Positions 50,375-63,599 are shown, counted from the first letter of the stretch. The stretch: 64,000 nt of DNA from Tillus elongatus (GCA_964006375.1 OZ023270.1:74056082-74120081), one strand, 5' to 3'. Translations and numbers: made by a program. The notes: generated by a model not told the origin, from the sequence alone.

Positions 50375-50613
50375 GAATTCTTCTAGAATGTCCCTAGGAA
50401 GGAAACCACCACTCTAAGTTACATTCTGAATGACTCACATCATACGTACGCACAAAAAATGGCCAGTCTCAATTTTTTAGTAAACAGGTTAATTAATTTT
50501 TCTTTGATTAAAAATAGATATACCAAAGAATTACGATATATCAAGAATGTGGCCGAATAAAACGGATACACTGCTTGCCTAGTGGAGGAAAATGTTAGCG
50601 GAATCAACGACTT

Positions 50614-51597
50614 TTGGAAGAGAGAAAGCCGAAAAAATCTTTGTTTGCTTACCATTTGAAGATGCCTACAAAAATCAGCAGAGATCTGTCTTTCAAGACC
50701 GTCCTCCCGGAAAGGAAGGACTGGGACCGGAACCAATCCACCCTGTTGAGAGCGGACCTCTGCTGGTACTCTGACGGCTCCAAAACCAATATGGGAGTAG
50801 GAGCCGGCGCATATGGGGGCAGCACCGATGCTAGACTATCAGCTAGCCTCGGCAAGTACGCAACCATACACCAGGCAGAAGTTTATGCCATCGAGATGTG
50901 TGCAAGCGAAAGCTTAAAAGACCTATGCACAAACAAATCGATAAAGATATATGCAGATAGCCAAGCTGCAATAAAGGCTCTTGGTTCCTACCGGTGCAAT
51001 TCAAAGACGGTATGGAGTTGTAAATCTGCCCTTAACGAATTGGGCAGCTGTAATGAGGTGTCGCTGGTCTGGATACCGGGTCACTCGGACCATGATGGCA
51101 ACGTTGCGGCAGACGCGCTTGTCAGGAGTGGTGCCCAGTGTGACTTTGTCGGACCAGAACCGGTACTGGGAATAACATCTTGCACAGCAAAACGCACCTT
51201 AAAGACCTGGACAGATAGAAGGACAATTCAATATTGGCAAAATCTTCCAGGATTAGCTCACTCTAAGGCCTTCATAAATGGCCTGTCTGAGTCAAGGGCT
51301 AAGAAACTTCTAGAGTTGAACAGACAACAACTGAGTATTCTAGTCGGCCTGTATACAGGACACTGTCGCTTGCGGCATCACATGCACCGTATTGGGATCG
51401 GTCAGGAGACCGAGTGCCGGCTGTGTATGGAGAATGACGAAACAGCAGAGCACGTGCTGTGTTCCTGTCCGGCAGCGGACAGGACTAGATACCTGCTCTT
51501 TGGCAAGGTAAAGCTTGCTCCAGAGGATCTGGATCAACTTTCGCCCGCAAAGGTTATCGACCTCTGTAGGAGGCTGGATTTGTTGGGCGAAATATAG
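50614..51597 (+). pseudogene. RNase H and zinc-finger C-terminus of a non-LTR retrotransposon
   Basis: A single open frame of about 327 codons. From about 50660 it encodes the end of a Jockey/I-group ORF2. The RNase H domain has DLCWYSDGSKTNMGVGAGAY (first catalytic Asp), HQAEVYAIEMC (Glu), KIYADSQAAIKAL (second Asp), LVWIPGHSDHDGNVAADAL (His and last Asp). This is followed by LVGLYTGHCRLRHHMHRIGI and the zinc-finger-like CRLCMENDETAEHVLCSC. All four RNase H catalytic positions are intact and the frame is unbroken, so the copy is young, but RT and endonuclease are absent and it is 5' truncated. It ends in a short untranslated region and a TAACC tail. It is in the gene 3 intron, antisense to the gene. 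Confidence 0.88.
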
Positions 51598-51663
51598 ACA
51601 TTAGGCGTGAGCCACAATAGACCTTATGGTCGCGGTGGAGGGACCGATATGGACCACTCACAA

Positions 51664-51683
51664 ACTAACCTAACCTAACCTAC
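51664..51683. repeat. (CCTAA)n tract at the retrotransposon 3' end
   Basis: ACTAACCTAACCTAACCTAC immediately follows the 3' untranslated region of the element. CCTAA is the complement of the insect telomere unit TTAGG, but such TAACC tails are also common 3' ends of arthropod non-LTR elements; three units are too few to argue a telomere. Confidence 0.8.
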
Positions 51684-51744
51684 CATTTGAACCACGAACG
51701 AGGCTTCTAGATAGCGTTTTTTAAAAAGCCAATTTTTAACCACC

Positions 51745-51764
51745 TAAGCTAAGCGCTTTCGAAA

Positions 51765-51860
<96 letters not shown>

Positions 51861-52195
51861 CCAAATATAGTAATAATAAGTGTTTCAACTTCACACCGTC
51901 GCCTATGGTAAGTCAGTTGATAGATCACTTCACAAGAAAGACCGCAGGAGTACGTCCGATAGATAATAAAATAATTTAGGTACTTCCGCCAAACCAAATA
52001 TGTTCATCTTTGTGTTACTGGACCACACTCTATCGTTATGGGCCGACTATCTGAGCAAGAATATAAGCAGAGCTGTAGATGTAAGATATTTAGAGTTATT
52101 CATCCTCTGATGACGCCAACTAGGTTAGTGAAACGATCGTCAGGTTTTTTTAATGTGTTGTGGTGATTTAGGTGCTCCAAGTGTACTTATCAGAC
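51745..52195 (+). mobile_element. Penelope-like element 3' fragment with a TA-expanded ESIY codon run
   Basis: Plus strand AAGCTAAGCGCTTTCGAAAG encodes KLSAFES and passes straight into (TA)n. Beyond the array (51860) the 3' region and an inverted terminal repeat (52010-52190, GATGACGCCAAC, GTGTTGTGGTGATTTAGG, CTCCAAGTGTACTTATCAG) follow. Confidence 0.75.
51767..51859. repeat. (TA)n array grown from Penelope-like codons
   Basis: Starts within the codons for Ser-Ile-Tyr-Ile of the GIY-YIG domain end. It is the same site as the array at 57381-57460. Confidence 0.95.
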
Positions 52196-52199
52196 AAAA

Positions 52200-52335
52200 A
52201 AATGTTGAAGATTTAAAGTATAGGATTCGGCAAGAAATTAAACAAATAAGTCCTCGGGTTATACAAGTATTCTTGGGGAATTCAGAAACCGCCTTGCGTA
52301 TTGCCAGGAAGTGAATGGTTCAGATTGAACATTTA
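52200..52335 (+). pseudogene. IS630/mariner-family transposase C-terminal scrap
   Basis: The plus strand reads NVEDLKYRIRQEIKQISPRV and IQVFLGNSETALRICQEVNG, matching the C-terminal NNLEDLKNQIRYEISRFSPD and QEVGG of the element at 24.7 kb. Confidence 0.75.
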
Positions 52336-52452
52336 CTATAAACTTATTTTCGCTTTGAATTGTATTTATTTCAGTGATTTCAAAAATAAAAGATTAATGT
52401 ATAATTTCAAATGTCATTATCTCCGTAACTAGGTAAGATAATCTAAAAAAGT

Positions 52453-52760
52453 CTGGACGCAACAAGTGCGCTATGAAAGTTAATTTTCATGAAAATGTTT
52501 CTAAGAGCAAATATGTCTCTCTAATGCAAGCAGGCATCAATCTGGTTACCAGTATAACTTATATAGTAGAATGTACCATATTTTATCAAAATATCTTATT
52601 GTTTGAAAATGTACAAACATTTTCCGAAAATAAACTTAAAATGTTTTCGCGAAAACTGGTTTCCTAGCCAACTGACCTTGGGTTAATAGCAAATAGAAAT
52701 ATTGAAATTTGAAACATTTAATAAAAATTCGCTACCAAAACGCACCTACTGCGTCTCGAT
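52453..52760. mobile_element. Foldback-ended 315-bp repeat
   Basis: CTGGACGCAACAAGTGCG at the left and CGCACCTACTGCGTCTCG at the right. This copy is more diverged than the others. Confidence 0.65.
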
Positions 52761-52839
52761 TTTTTTCTTACAAGCATGCATCATATTTCGATAAAAAAAT
52801 GCAAAAATGCAATAATATAAGCGTGTTCGAAAAAAAAGT

Positions 52840-53152
<313 letters not shown>

Positions 53153-53337
53153 AATTGAAAGTCACCCTAGATGTAATTTCTAGTTCTAGTTCAAAATTGA
53201 AAAATCGCGATCTCATCATTAGCGAATTTTTTCTTCGAGACTTCGCTAGAAATCACAATAATACAAAATAATATTACCGCAACTAAGTTATATATCAGAA
53301 AATGCGATAATATACTTGAAAAGTAGCAGGTACTTAC

Positions 53338-53398
53338 CTTCCACAGAAAAATGTGTACAAATAACGCATACGACAACAAAGAATAGGAAGGTCTTCAT
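53338..53398 (-). CDS. Gene 3, exon 1: signal peptide exon
   Basis: ATG at 53398 opens 20 codons plus one base and ends at a strong donor, GGAAG|GTAAGTACC. It encodes MKTFLFFVVVCVICTHFSVE. The junction codon with exon 2 is GCC, so the sequence continues A-LDTAL, with cleavage likely after the Ala. The exon is paralogous to the gene 2 first exon (same length to the Ala, shared MK, VV, C, THF and VEA). Donor quality, hydrophobic core, matching phase and a paralogue make this a secure call. Confidence 0.8.
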
Positions 53399-53735
53399 GT
53401 TAAGTTTTTGATTAAAATATTCGGTTTATTTTCAATTTCAGTGATTTAGTTCTGACAAATATTCTGGTAGAATGGTAGGTATATTCGGAAAAATGTATCA
53501 AAGAAACATAAATGTTTTATAAAAGTACATAGTCACATACTTACTATTTTTAGTGAGACAAATTTGTTTTGCACGTGGAAAATCACCTTTTTTTCGGTTA
53601 ATTTAAAATGCTGATTATAATGTAACACGTTTAATAAAGTTTGTGTTCGCAATTAAAATATGTCAGGTGATTCATATGTATGTAATAATTTTTAGCCAAT
53701 TTTCGTAGAAAATATTTCTCATGACAAAATCGCAA

Positions 53736-53740
<5 letters not shown>
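53399..53740. other. Upstream region of gene 3
   Basis: No coding sequence. It presumably holds the gene 3 promoter, but no clear TATA element or initiator can be picked out. Confidence 0.4.

Positions 53741-53816
<76 letters not shown>
53741..53816. repeat. (TA)n array abutting a transposon end
   Basis: About 76 bp of TA ending in TATACAGGATGGCGCATTG, where the mariner-family terminus begins. Confidence 0.97.
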
Positions 53817-56744
<2,928 letters not shown>

Positions 56745-57084
56745 AGTACACTTGGAGAACTAAAATCGCCACAACACATTTTAACCTGACCTGACCTGAC
56801 GATCATTTCACTAACCAAGTTAGCGTCATCAGAGGATGAAAAATTCAAACTACTCTAAAAACTAACATCACCTCATATACCGGATCTTAGGTAAAGAGAC
56901 CGAACTGAGATGGGAAACTAGTCGCAGGCTAATTCCACAGTGTATTGTATTTTTATCGCCGGACGAGGTCTTTGCACTATCCCTACTAACTTATCTAAGA
57001 GTTGGTAAATGGTAAGCTTACCATTTGAACCTCGAATCACGAGGGGTCTAGATAGAATTTTTTTAAAGTCAACTTACAGCTAAC

Positions 57085-57380
57085 ATATACGACAAAAAAT
57101 ACCTTAAAAAACTTACTAGGTAACCCAAAAGACAAGGGTAACACGGACAAAATGTGGGGAATTTATGAAATAAGTTGTAACGATTGTAATATTAAGTACG
57201 TCGGACAAACAAAAAGATCGATTGGAATTACATTCAAAGAACACAGCCCAATTACGTTATGGTGCTATAGATAGATCTTCCGTCGCCTGACATATTTGGG
57301 ATAATAATCATCACGTTTATAAAGATAATCTAAAATTAATAAAAAATGTTAGACAACCAGGATAGCTAAACGCGTTCGAA
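57085..57380 (+). pseudogene. GIY-YIG endonuclease remnant of a Penelope-like element
   Basis: The plus strand reads LLGNPKDKGNTDKMWGIYEI, SCNDCNIKYVGQTKRSIGIT, then after frame changes QLRYGAIDRSSVA and NNHHVYKDNLKLIKNVRQPG, ending LNAFESIYI in the TA array. It shows GIY, then YVG (the usual YIG), the conserved Arg and the distal Glu of the ESIY motif. It aligns well with 41541-41215. Frameshifts and a TAG make it dead. Confidence 0.85.
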
Positions 57381-57381
57381 A

Positions 57382-57460
<79 letters not shown>
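57381..57460. repeat. (TA)n array grown from Penelope-like codons
   Basis: Continues the codons TTCGAAAGTATATATATA (Phe-Glu-Ser-Ile-Tyr-Ile). It occupies the same position in the element as the array at 51767. Confidence 0.95.
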
Positions 57461-57463
<3 letters not shown>

Positions 57464-57677
57464 CGAAATATAGTTACAACAAAAAATGTATGAACGTTTC
57501 ACCACCGCCGATTACGAGTCACCTGATCGATTGCTTTGTTAAATAAAATTCCCACGTTCCAACACCTCCTAAAGATAAGATAAGAATACAGATATTACCG
57601 CCAAAGGAAACTATGTTAATTTAGTTGTCGTTGAACCTTCCCAAAATTATTAGAGATGGACACCTTTTAGATAAGTT

Positions 57678-57915
57678 AGTAGGGACAGTGCAAATACCTC
57701 GTCCGGCGATAAAAATACAATACACTGTGGAATTTGCCTGCGACTAGTTTCCCGTCTCAGTTCGGCCTCTTTACCTAAGATCCGGTATATAAGATGATGC
57801 TAGTTTTTAAAGTAGTTAGAATTTTCATCTGCTGATGACACTAACTTGATTAGTGAAACGATCGTCAGGTCTTTTAAAATGTGTTGTGGTGATTTGGGTT
57901 CTCCAAGTGTACTTA
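57678..57915 (-). repeat. Inverted Penelope-like terminal repeat
   Basis: Reverse complement of 56745-57005: AGATAAGTTAGTAGGGACAG, CTCGTCCGGCGATAAAAATA, GATGACACTAACTTG and CTCCAAGTGTACTTATCAG. Confidence 0.85.
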
Positions 57916-57941
57916 TCAGTGCTCATCACAGGTTCCAATCT

Positions 57942-58213
57942 TCACTTAGTACAGGATGGACATTCCATCTCCGGTTTCCTTTTGACCACTAATAACCACA
58001 CTTCCAAAGCATTTGTCAATTGTCCTTTCTGAATTGGTAAACCTTTTACGTACCACATCGATACAATTACACTCTGTAACTGACCAAGATCAACAGCTAC
58101 GTGAACTTCTCCATTATCTTTATCAACAGCGAGTGTGGATGCGAGATGCACGGCGATGTACGAGGCGAGGTAACCTGCTCCGCTAGGTTTCTACCGTTTG
58201 CACCGACCCCAAC
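57942..58213 (-). CDS. Unrecognised open frame, possible exon or gene fragment
   Basis: On the minus strand an AG at about 58170 could act as an acceptor. The frame then reads GYLASYIAVHLASTLAVDKD, NGEVHVAVDLGQLQSVIVSM, WYVKGLPIQKGQLTNALEVW and LLVVKRKPEMECPSCTK, then TGA-type termination at 57942. Composition is protein-like, unlike the surrounding AT-rich repeats, and it ends with Cys-Pro-Ser-Cys. I recognise no family. It lies immediately beside the Penelope-like terminal repeat, so it could be a host exon or transposon-borne sequence. No polyadenylation signal or second exon was found. Confidence 0.35.
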
Positions 58214-58289
58214 TCGAATTTTTAAATTTTATAGTCGGGATATTTTATCCAGAGTGCCTTCCAATTTACTAGGATATCCTGTATGACAA

Positions 58290-59142
58290 AAGCATATTTT
58301 TATAGAAACACATAGGGTATTACACAAAACTGTATTATTAAAATTGGCCAGTATCGGAGAAAGACCAGATGGTAGGAGTTGGGTGCTTGGTATTTTGGCC
58401 GGTATTGGACACTAACGGGGTAGTGGAAGTTCCCTATTTAATTTGGAAACTTTACTATAAAATCAGCTCGATGACAACTGAAGATTTGAAATCTGCTTAC
58501 GTGTCTTCAATAGACAGTGCTCACTGCACTTAAGTAAAAGTTATAACGTCACGGGAGTAATACAGTGGTTTGTCAGCAGCAGCTGCAGCTGGCTATCGAC
58601 GGACTAATTCATCTCGGAATTTTGGTAGTCAAGTAGCAGCAGGAGTCGTACGGGTGAGAAGGGGAGTGATAACGCTATTGTTTAATCTCTATCTCAGTCC
58701 TGTTTCATATAAGTTTTCGGCGGAGAGACAATCCAAGCTGCGGTATTGACACGAGAGGGATAGGTGGCGGGAGAAGAAATATAGGTTGCGTCTGGTGTGA
58801 AATGCTATTAGATCTGGATCATTGCTTGAGTAATAAACAAGTTATTTTTAAATTCAGTATAAAAAAGGACGTTGTATGTTTATTGATTTTTCGAAGTTGG
58901 ATCTTTGTTTAAAAGGTTCTGGTAAGTTCTAGTCAGTTTTTTCCAATACAAAGGTTCGGCGTATTTAAAGTTAAAATATGCGAAATATGAGATAATTCAC
59001 ATCGAGTTTTTCCTCCGGGTTTCTAACTATGCCGATCTTAATGGTAAAAAAATGATAATAAAGGGTACGGATCATTAAACGAAGACAAATTTAGTTAATT
59101 ACTGTCCCTTTTATGTATATTATAATGATTTTAAATGAAACG
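58290..59142. other. No gene seen; comparatively unique sequence
   Basis: Balanced base composition, with GCAGCAGCTGCAGCTGGC near 58577, but no frame that I can support. Confidence 0.4.
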
Positions 59143-59578
59143 CGAGATAAATGGAGCCCAAACAATGGTCCGTTATGCTACAATGTCGCCTTCCCACGGT
59201 AAGAACCGCTGAGTCAGCCGTCGTCTTAAAGGAGCCAAGAACTATGCAGGTTCAAAGTGCAAGTAGAACGGAATATCACTGTGAGAATCTACATCAGCAG
59301 ATTCCTTGTTTATCCAGAGACAATAGTGCCACGCCTGGAGGGAAGACTATAAAGAGGCTGCTCACAGAGGTAGAACCGTTCATTCTTGTTCCGAGTTAGT
59401 CATCTGCACACCGAGTGCATAGACATTAGATCACATGTAGGTTGATCGTCTTATTTTTAGTATATTATATTATTCATTTTCTTGTAACTAAGTAATTAAG
59501 TATTGATTGTTCAAAGTATTAAATAAATTGTTTTAAAAATTGAAACGTCGTAACCGTAAAGTTAAGTCGCGAGAGGTA
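59143..59578 (+). repeat. Direct repeat flanking gene 4, left copy
   Basis: From GCGAGATAAATGGAGCCCAA through CACTGTGAGAATCTACATCAG to AACCGTAAAGTTAAG, with AAATAAATTG near the end. The other copy is at 62250-62687. At about 435 bp it may be a solo LTR or another mobile repeat. Confidence 0.75.
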
Positions 59579-59762
59579 GGTACACCTTAAGCGCTGCTTG
59601 GCTACAGATTATATAGCAATTGACTGGTTCGTCATTCCTTGCTCAATATTCTGTTTTGAACAACTGTATATAGCAGCCATTTATAACCGCAATACTGTTG
59701 CGAGTTTACCTGGGCTTATTCTATAAAGAAATGTAGAATAGACTGTAAGTTTTGGTAATCGT

Positions 59763-59768
59763 TTTATT
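59763..59768 (-). terminator. AATAAA polyadenylation signal, gene 4
   Basis: TTTATT on the plus strand reads AATAAA on the minus strand, about 100 bases past the stop of the His-rich frame. Confidence 0.6.
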
Positions 59769-59869
59769 CCCCAACACCTAAATAAATAACAATAAAAAAC
59801 TAACATGACAGGCGTATACAAATCACAGACTGGTAATATTAACGGTGAACGTTAATCACTGGTGTCGAA

Positions 59870-59946
59870 TTAATGATGGCCATGGTGTATTCTGGCATGG
59901 TGAGACAGGTGTCTCTTGTGGGCATGGTCGTGGCTTCGTTTGCTAG
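59870..59946 (-). CDS. Gene 4, last exon: His-rich C-terminus
   Basis: The acceptor TTTTTTAATTGCAG precedes 59946. In phase 1 (CT AGC AAA CGA) the exon reads SKRSHDHAHKRHLSH, HARIHHGHH and TAA: ten His in 24 residues with Lys/Arg. In phase 0 it would instead read LANEATTMPTRDTC and onward to INVHR with a stop near 59840. Both frames are open. I prefer phase 1 because all neighbouring genes use phase-1 introns, and because a His-rich end is a typical secreted metal-binding or antimicrobial feature, but the evidence is not decisive. An AATAAA at 59763 supports the 3' end either way. The upstream exon is 62098-62139; a mariner-family transposon fills the intron. Confidence 0.6.
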
Positions 59947-60005
59947 CTGCAATTAAAAAATATTCGTAATCATAAGAACAGTTAACAAATAAGTGTAGCT
60001 TATAC

Positions 60006-62022
60006 CGGGTGCCCCATTATATTTTGACCCTTCATAAGCTTATATAACTTTTGAAATAATTGATCTAAAGAAATTCGGTTTTCCACAGTCTTCTTCTTAG
60101 TTTTATAAGTTTGTTTCTGAGTACCTGTCTTTTTATACTCACTTCCGCTTTAACCGGAAATGACAAAACTATTTTCAAAGATAGGAGAACTATTTAATCT
60201 TAAATGGAACAGACTGTATTTTTATTCACAGTTTAAAAGCCCAATCTATCCTCTTTCCAAAAATGCCGTACTTGTTACAGTTATTATACAGAGTGATGGT
60301 TTTACAAGCCTTTAAAATAAATATTGCGTTTTATCTGAAATCTACAAAAAAGGAATGTTTCGCAAAGTCGACTATTGAGATTAAAGACAGCAACACTTGC
60401 AAACGTCAAATTAGTTTCATGACAAACAATAACATTTTACTTGAATTGCTACTTACGATAATGTACATGTCAAACTCGATGAAACAAATTGTGGCAGAAT
60501 ACTTATTGATAAATAAACAAAAGCATAAACATTACTTCTAAAAGATGTTCAAAGTGATGTCCAACAACTTGAATACATTTACCTATACGTTTTACAAAGT
60601 TGTCATAGCTTGAACTTAATTATTCGGGAGTGATGTTTTTAAAGACATTTCTAATATTTTCTTTAAGTTGGTCTAAGTTTTGGGGGATCGGACTGTAACA
60701 CCTGTCTTTCACATACGCCTATATGAAAAATTCTGGAACTGTGAGTTAAGTGGATCGAGGTGGCCAAGCTATAGGACCTCCGCTCTCTATCGAACGATTT
60801 CCAAAGGTGGCATTCGATGAGTCTCTGGTTACTGCAGCATAATGACGTGTAGCACCATACTGCTGAAAATAGACTGTCCCCAACAAATTATCCGGTTGAG
60901 GGTGAGGGTAAAAGAAATTTACAAACATGTCTAGATATGATGAAGAATTTACAGTAGTATGGTTGAAAAAAAGGGACCGTATAATTTTTGTTTTGATACC
61001 GCACACTAAACTGTAACTTGCGGAGAGGATCTAACGTCCAGAACAAAATTTCTGGGATTTTGGATGCCCAAGTTCTACTATTATGCTTATTTACCTTACC
61101 ATTTAAGTGAAATGATGTTTCGTCGGACATAATTAGATTATCGAGAAAATACATATATCTTCTAAGTAAATAACGAATTATTGTACACAACTGTAATCGT
61201 TTAGGAAAATCAGTTTCCTTTCATTCTTGATGGGTCTGAATTTTATAAGCATTCAAGTTTAGTACTCTTTTCATAATAGTGTGAACAGTAGTTTTCGGAA
61301 TACCTGTTGCAGATGAAATTTTTCTTGTTGATAACGTAGGATCGTTTTCTAATCGTTCTAAAATTTCAATTACCCTATTAAGTCTGTTTCCACCATTTGA
61401 AGTTATTTTTTACCTTCTATAGAACCCGAATTCCAAAAGTTTATATACCATGTTTTACTTTTTTGTTGGCGGTGCCTTGTTAAACATACTTCTAAATCTT
61501 CTTTAAGTTTTTGTATAAGATTCAGTTTCGGCGTAAAAGATTACATACTTAGCTTTTTCACTTAAAGTAAACATTCTACTTACAATAATTCACGTATCTG
61601 TGTTGTCATTAAACCAATTTTACGTTTGCAAGTGTTGCTGTCTTTAATTTCAATGGTCGACATTCCTTTTTTCATAGTTTTCAGATAAAAAGCAATATTT
61701 ATTTTAAAGGCTTGTAAAACCATCACCCTGTATAATAACTGTAACAAGTATGGCATTTTTCTAAAGGGAAAAGTTTGGGTTTTTAAACTGTAAAGAAATA
61801 TACAGGCTGTTCCATTAAAGATTACCAAGTTGCCCTATCCTTGAAAATACGTTTTGTCATTTCCGGTTAAAGCGGAAGTGTGTATAAAAAGACAATACCC
61901 AGAAACAAACTTATAAAAAAAAAAAAGAAGACTGGCGAAAACCGCATTTCTTTAGATCAGTTATGTCAAAAGTTATATAAGTGTATAAAGGGTCAAAAAA
62001 TAATGGGGCACCTGGTATTTAT
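60006..62022 (-). mobile_element. Long-TIR IS630/mariner-family transposon in the gene 4 intron
   Basis: The ends are CCGGGTGCCCCATTATATTT and, reversed, CCAGGTGCCCCATTATTTTT, each preceded by TA, which is the expected target duplication. Inverted similarity extends inward about 430 bp (through AACCGGAAATGACAAAAC and GTAAACGT-like blocks to about 60440 and 61590). A broken transposase lies between. It sits wholly inside an intron of a minus-strand gene. Confidence 0.85.
60545..61580 (-). pseudogene. Transposase pseudogene of the long-TIR element
   Basis: The minus strand reads, in shifting frames, VIEILERLENDPTLSTRKIS (helix-turn-helix), ATGIPKTTVHTIMKRVLN, LIMSDETSFHLNGKVNKHNS (first catalytic Asp), then FQQYGATRHYAAVTRD and SIESGGPIAWPPRST. 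The second catalytic Asp, normally in QQDGA, is Tyr here, and the SPDLTPxDFF block is SLTVPEFF, so the catalytic triad is damaged. It ends ENIRNVFKNITPE and VVGHHFEHLL. Several frameshifts are present too. Confidence 0.82.
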
Positions 62023-62097
62023 TTACAACGTATCTAGAAACTACTGTAAATTATAATATTATGCAGAAAGCTATTGTTTGTAAATGTTTTTGCTCAC

Positions 62098-62139
62098 CTG
62101 ATGGACTACTGCAGGAACATGGGCAGGTACATTGTCTCT
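62098..62139 (-). CDS. Gene 4, penultimate exon (42 nt)
   Basis: A pyrimidine tract and TTTTTTCAG acceptor, 42 coding bases, then the donor CATCAG|GTGAGC. In phase 1 it reads RQCTCPCSCSSPS, a Cys-rich run, and joins the His-rich last exon through an Ala codon. In phase 0 it reads RDNVPAHVPAVVHQ. The third frame has a stop. The length is a multiple of three, so both readings continue into the last exon. The signal exon is not seen up to 64000 and probably lies beyond the window, given intron lengths of up to 9.5 kb in this cluster. Confidence 0.55.
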
Positions 62140-62249
62140 CTGAAAAAAAAAACAAACAAATACTGTAAGTAATGGAAAAATAAAAAAGTAAGCCTGTAAT
62201 TTGTTAACGTTGTCTATTAATACGTTTATTATTATTATTTGAAAAATCA

Positions 62250-62687
62250 TATGCGAGATAAATGGAGCCCAAACAATGGCCCGTTATGCTACAAAGTCGC
62301 CTTCCCACAGTCAGAACCGCTGAGTCAACCGTAGTCAGAAAGGAGCCAACAAATATGCAGGCTCAAACAGCAAGTCTGACGGAATATCACTGTGAGAATC
62401 TACATCAGCAGATCCTTTGTTTCATCCAGAGACAATAAGTGCATCGCCTGGAGTGAAGTGTATAAAGAGGCTGCTCACAGGGATAAGACCGATCATTCTT
62501 GTTCCGAGTTAAGTACTCTGCACATCGCGTGCTAGACATTAGATCACATGTAGGTTGATCGTCATATTTTTAGTATATTGTATTATTCATTTTTTGTATT
62601 AAGTAATTAAGTATTGATTGTTTAAAGTATTAAATAAATTGTTTTAAAACTTCAAACGTCTTAACCGTAAAGTTAAGTTGCTTATGT
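62250..62687 (+). repeat. Direct repeat flanking gene 4, right copy
   Basis: Partner of 59143-59578 with scattered substitutions. It lies just upstream of the 42-nt exon in the gene's own direction. Confidence 0.75.
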
Positions 62688-62779
62688 GACGTGGCAGGAA
62701 GAATTTTTTAGTTATCTGGTCCAGTCAGCGACCAATGCACGCCTGATTCTGAGTGTCATCCACCTTTGTATCACACACA

Positions 62780-62875
62780 CACGCATAGATCGCGACTTTT
62801 GAATTTTGAAAAAAACTCTTCAAATGAGCGCGAACGAGGCCCCCTAGAACCCATATCCGGGGTATGTTTCAATTT

Positions 62876-62966
<91 letters not shown>

Positions 62967-63045
62967 GATAAGAATTCATCAAATGTGTGCAAACTAGGGC
63001 CTCTAGAATCCTTCTCCGGGGTTAGTTTCAGTTTTTATCTCTTTA
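62780..63045 (-). repeat. Right modules on both sides of a TA array
   Basis: CAAATGAGCGCGAACGAGG and CCCATATCCGGGGTATG lead into the array. After it, CAAACTAGGGCCTCTAGAAT and CTCCGGGGTTAGTTTCAG form a second, diverged right module in the same orientation. Confidence 0.65.
62879..62963. repeat. (TA)n array
   Basis: About 85 bp of TA between two right modules. Confidence 0.97.
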
Positions 63046-63049
63046 CTAA

Positions 63050-63284
63050 TATACACGGTGACGCATTTCTACGGTAAAGCTTAATAAATTCGTTATTATA
63101 CAAGATACAAGAAAAAATTGTGTAAGTTAATTATAAGGTGTCATGAGCTGCATCTTAAAATTATTTTGACAATTACAGGTGGCCCATAAGTCGTTGATGA
63201 TACAATTTTTTTTCGAACTTCCGTATATTATTATAATTTGGCATTTTTTTATCTAAATATAATGCATGTTTGCAAGAAAAAAAT
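63050..63284. repeat. Middle block of the composite repeat
   Basis: ACACGGTGACGCATTTCTAC to GTGGCCCATAAGTCGTTGATG recurs at 21400, 35220, 45770 and 52850 in one orientation or the other. Confidence 0.6.
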
Positions 63285-63598
63285 TCGTGACGCAGAAAGT
63301 GCGTTTTGGTTGCGAATCTTCATTAAATGCTTCAAATTTCAATAACTCAATTTGCTATGAATCTAAGGTTCGTTGGCTATGAAACCAGTTTTCTCCGAAA
63401 CATTTTAGGTTTATTGTCGGCAAATTTGTGTACATTTTCAAACAATAAAGTTGTTTTGATATAATATGGTACATTGCTTCTACTGTATAGGTTATACCGG
63501 TAAACAAATTGGATGCCTGATTGCATTTAAAAATACATATTTGGTATTAAAAATATTTTAAAGAAAATTTACTACCATAACGCACCTGCTGCGTCCAA
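63285..63598. mobile_element. Foldback-ended 315-bp repeat
   Basis: CGTGACGCAGAAAGTGCG at the left and CGCACCTGCTGCGTCC at the right. Confidence 0.68.
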
Positions 63599-63599
63599 A

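Larger units (their letters stand above)
56745..57915 (+). mobile_element. Penelope-like element with inverted terminal repeats
   Basis: A left terminal repeat (56745-57005, AAGTACACTTGGAGAAC to CTAACTTATCTAAG) and its inverted copy at the right (57678-57915) enclose a GIY-YIG remnant and a TA array. Penelope-like elements are known for terminal repeats in direct or inverted arrangement. The RT is absent. The neighbour TA array sits in the nuclease codons. Confidence 0.82.

Noticed and set aside
51664..51683. Interstitial telomere
   Set aside because: Only about three CCTAA units, placed exactly at a retrotransposon 3' end; better explained as that element's tail.
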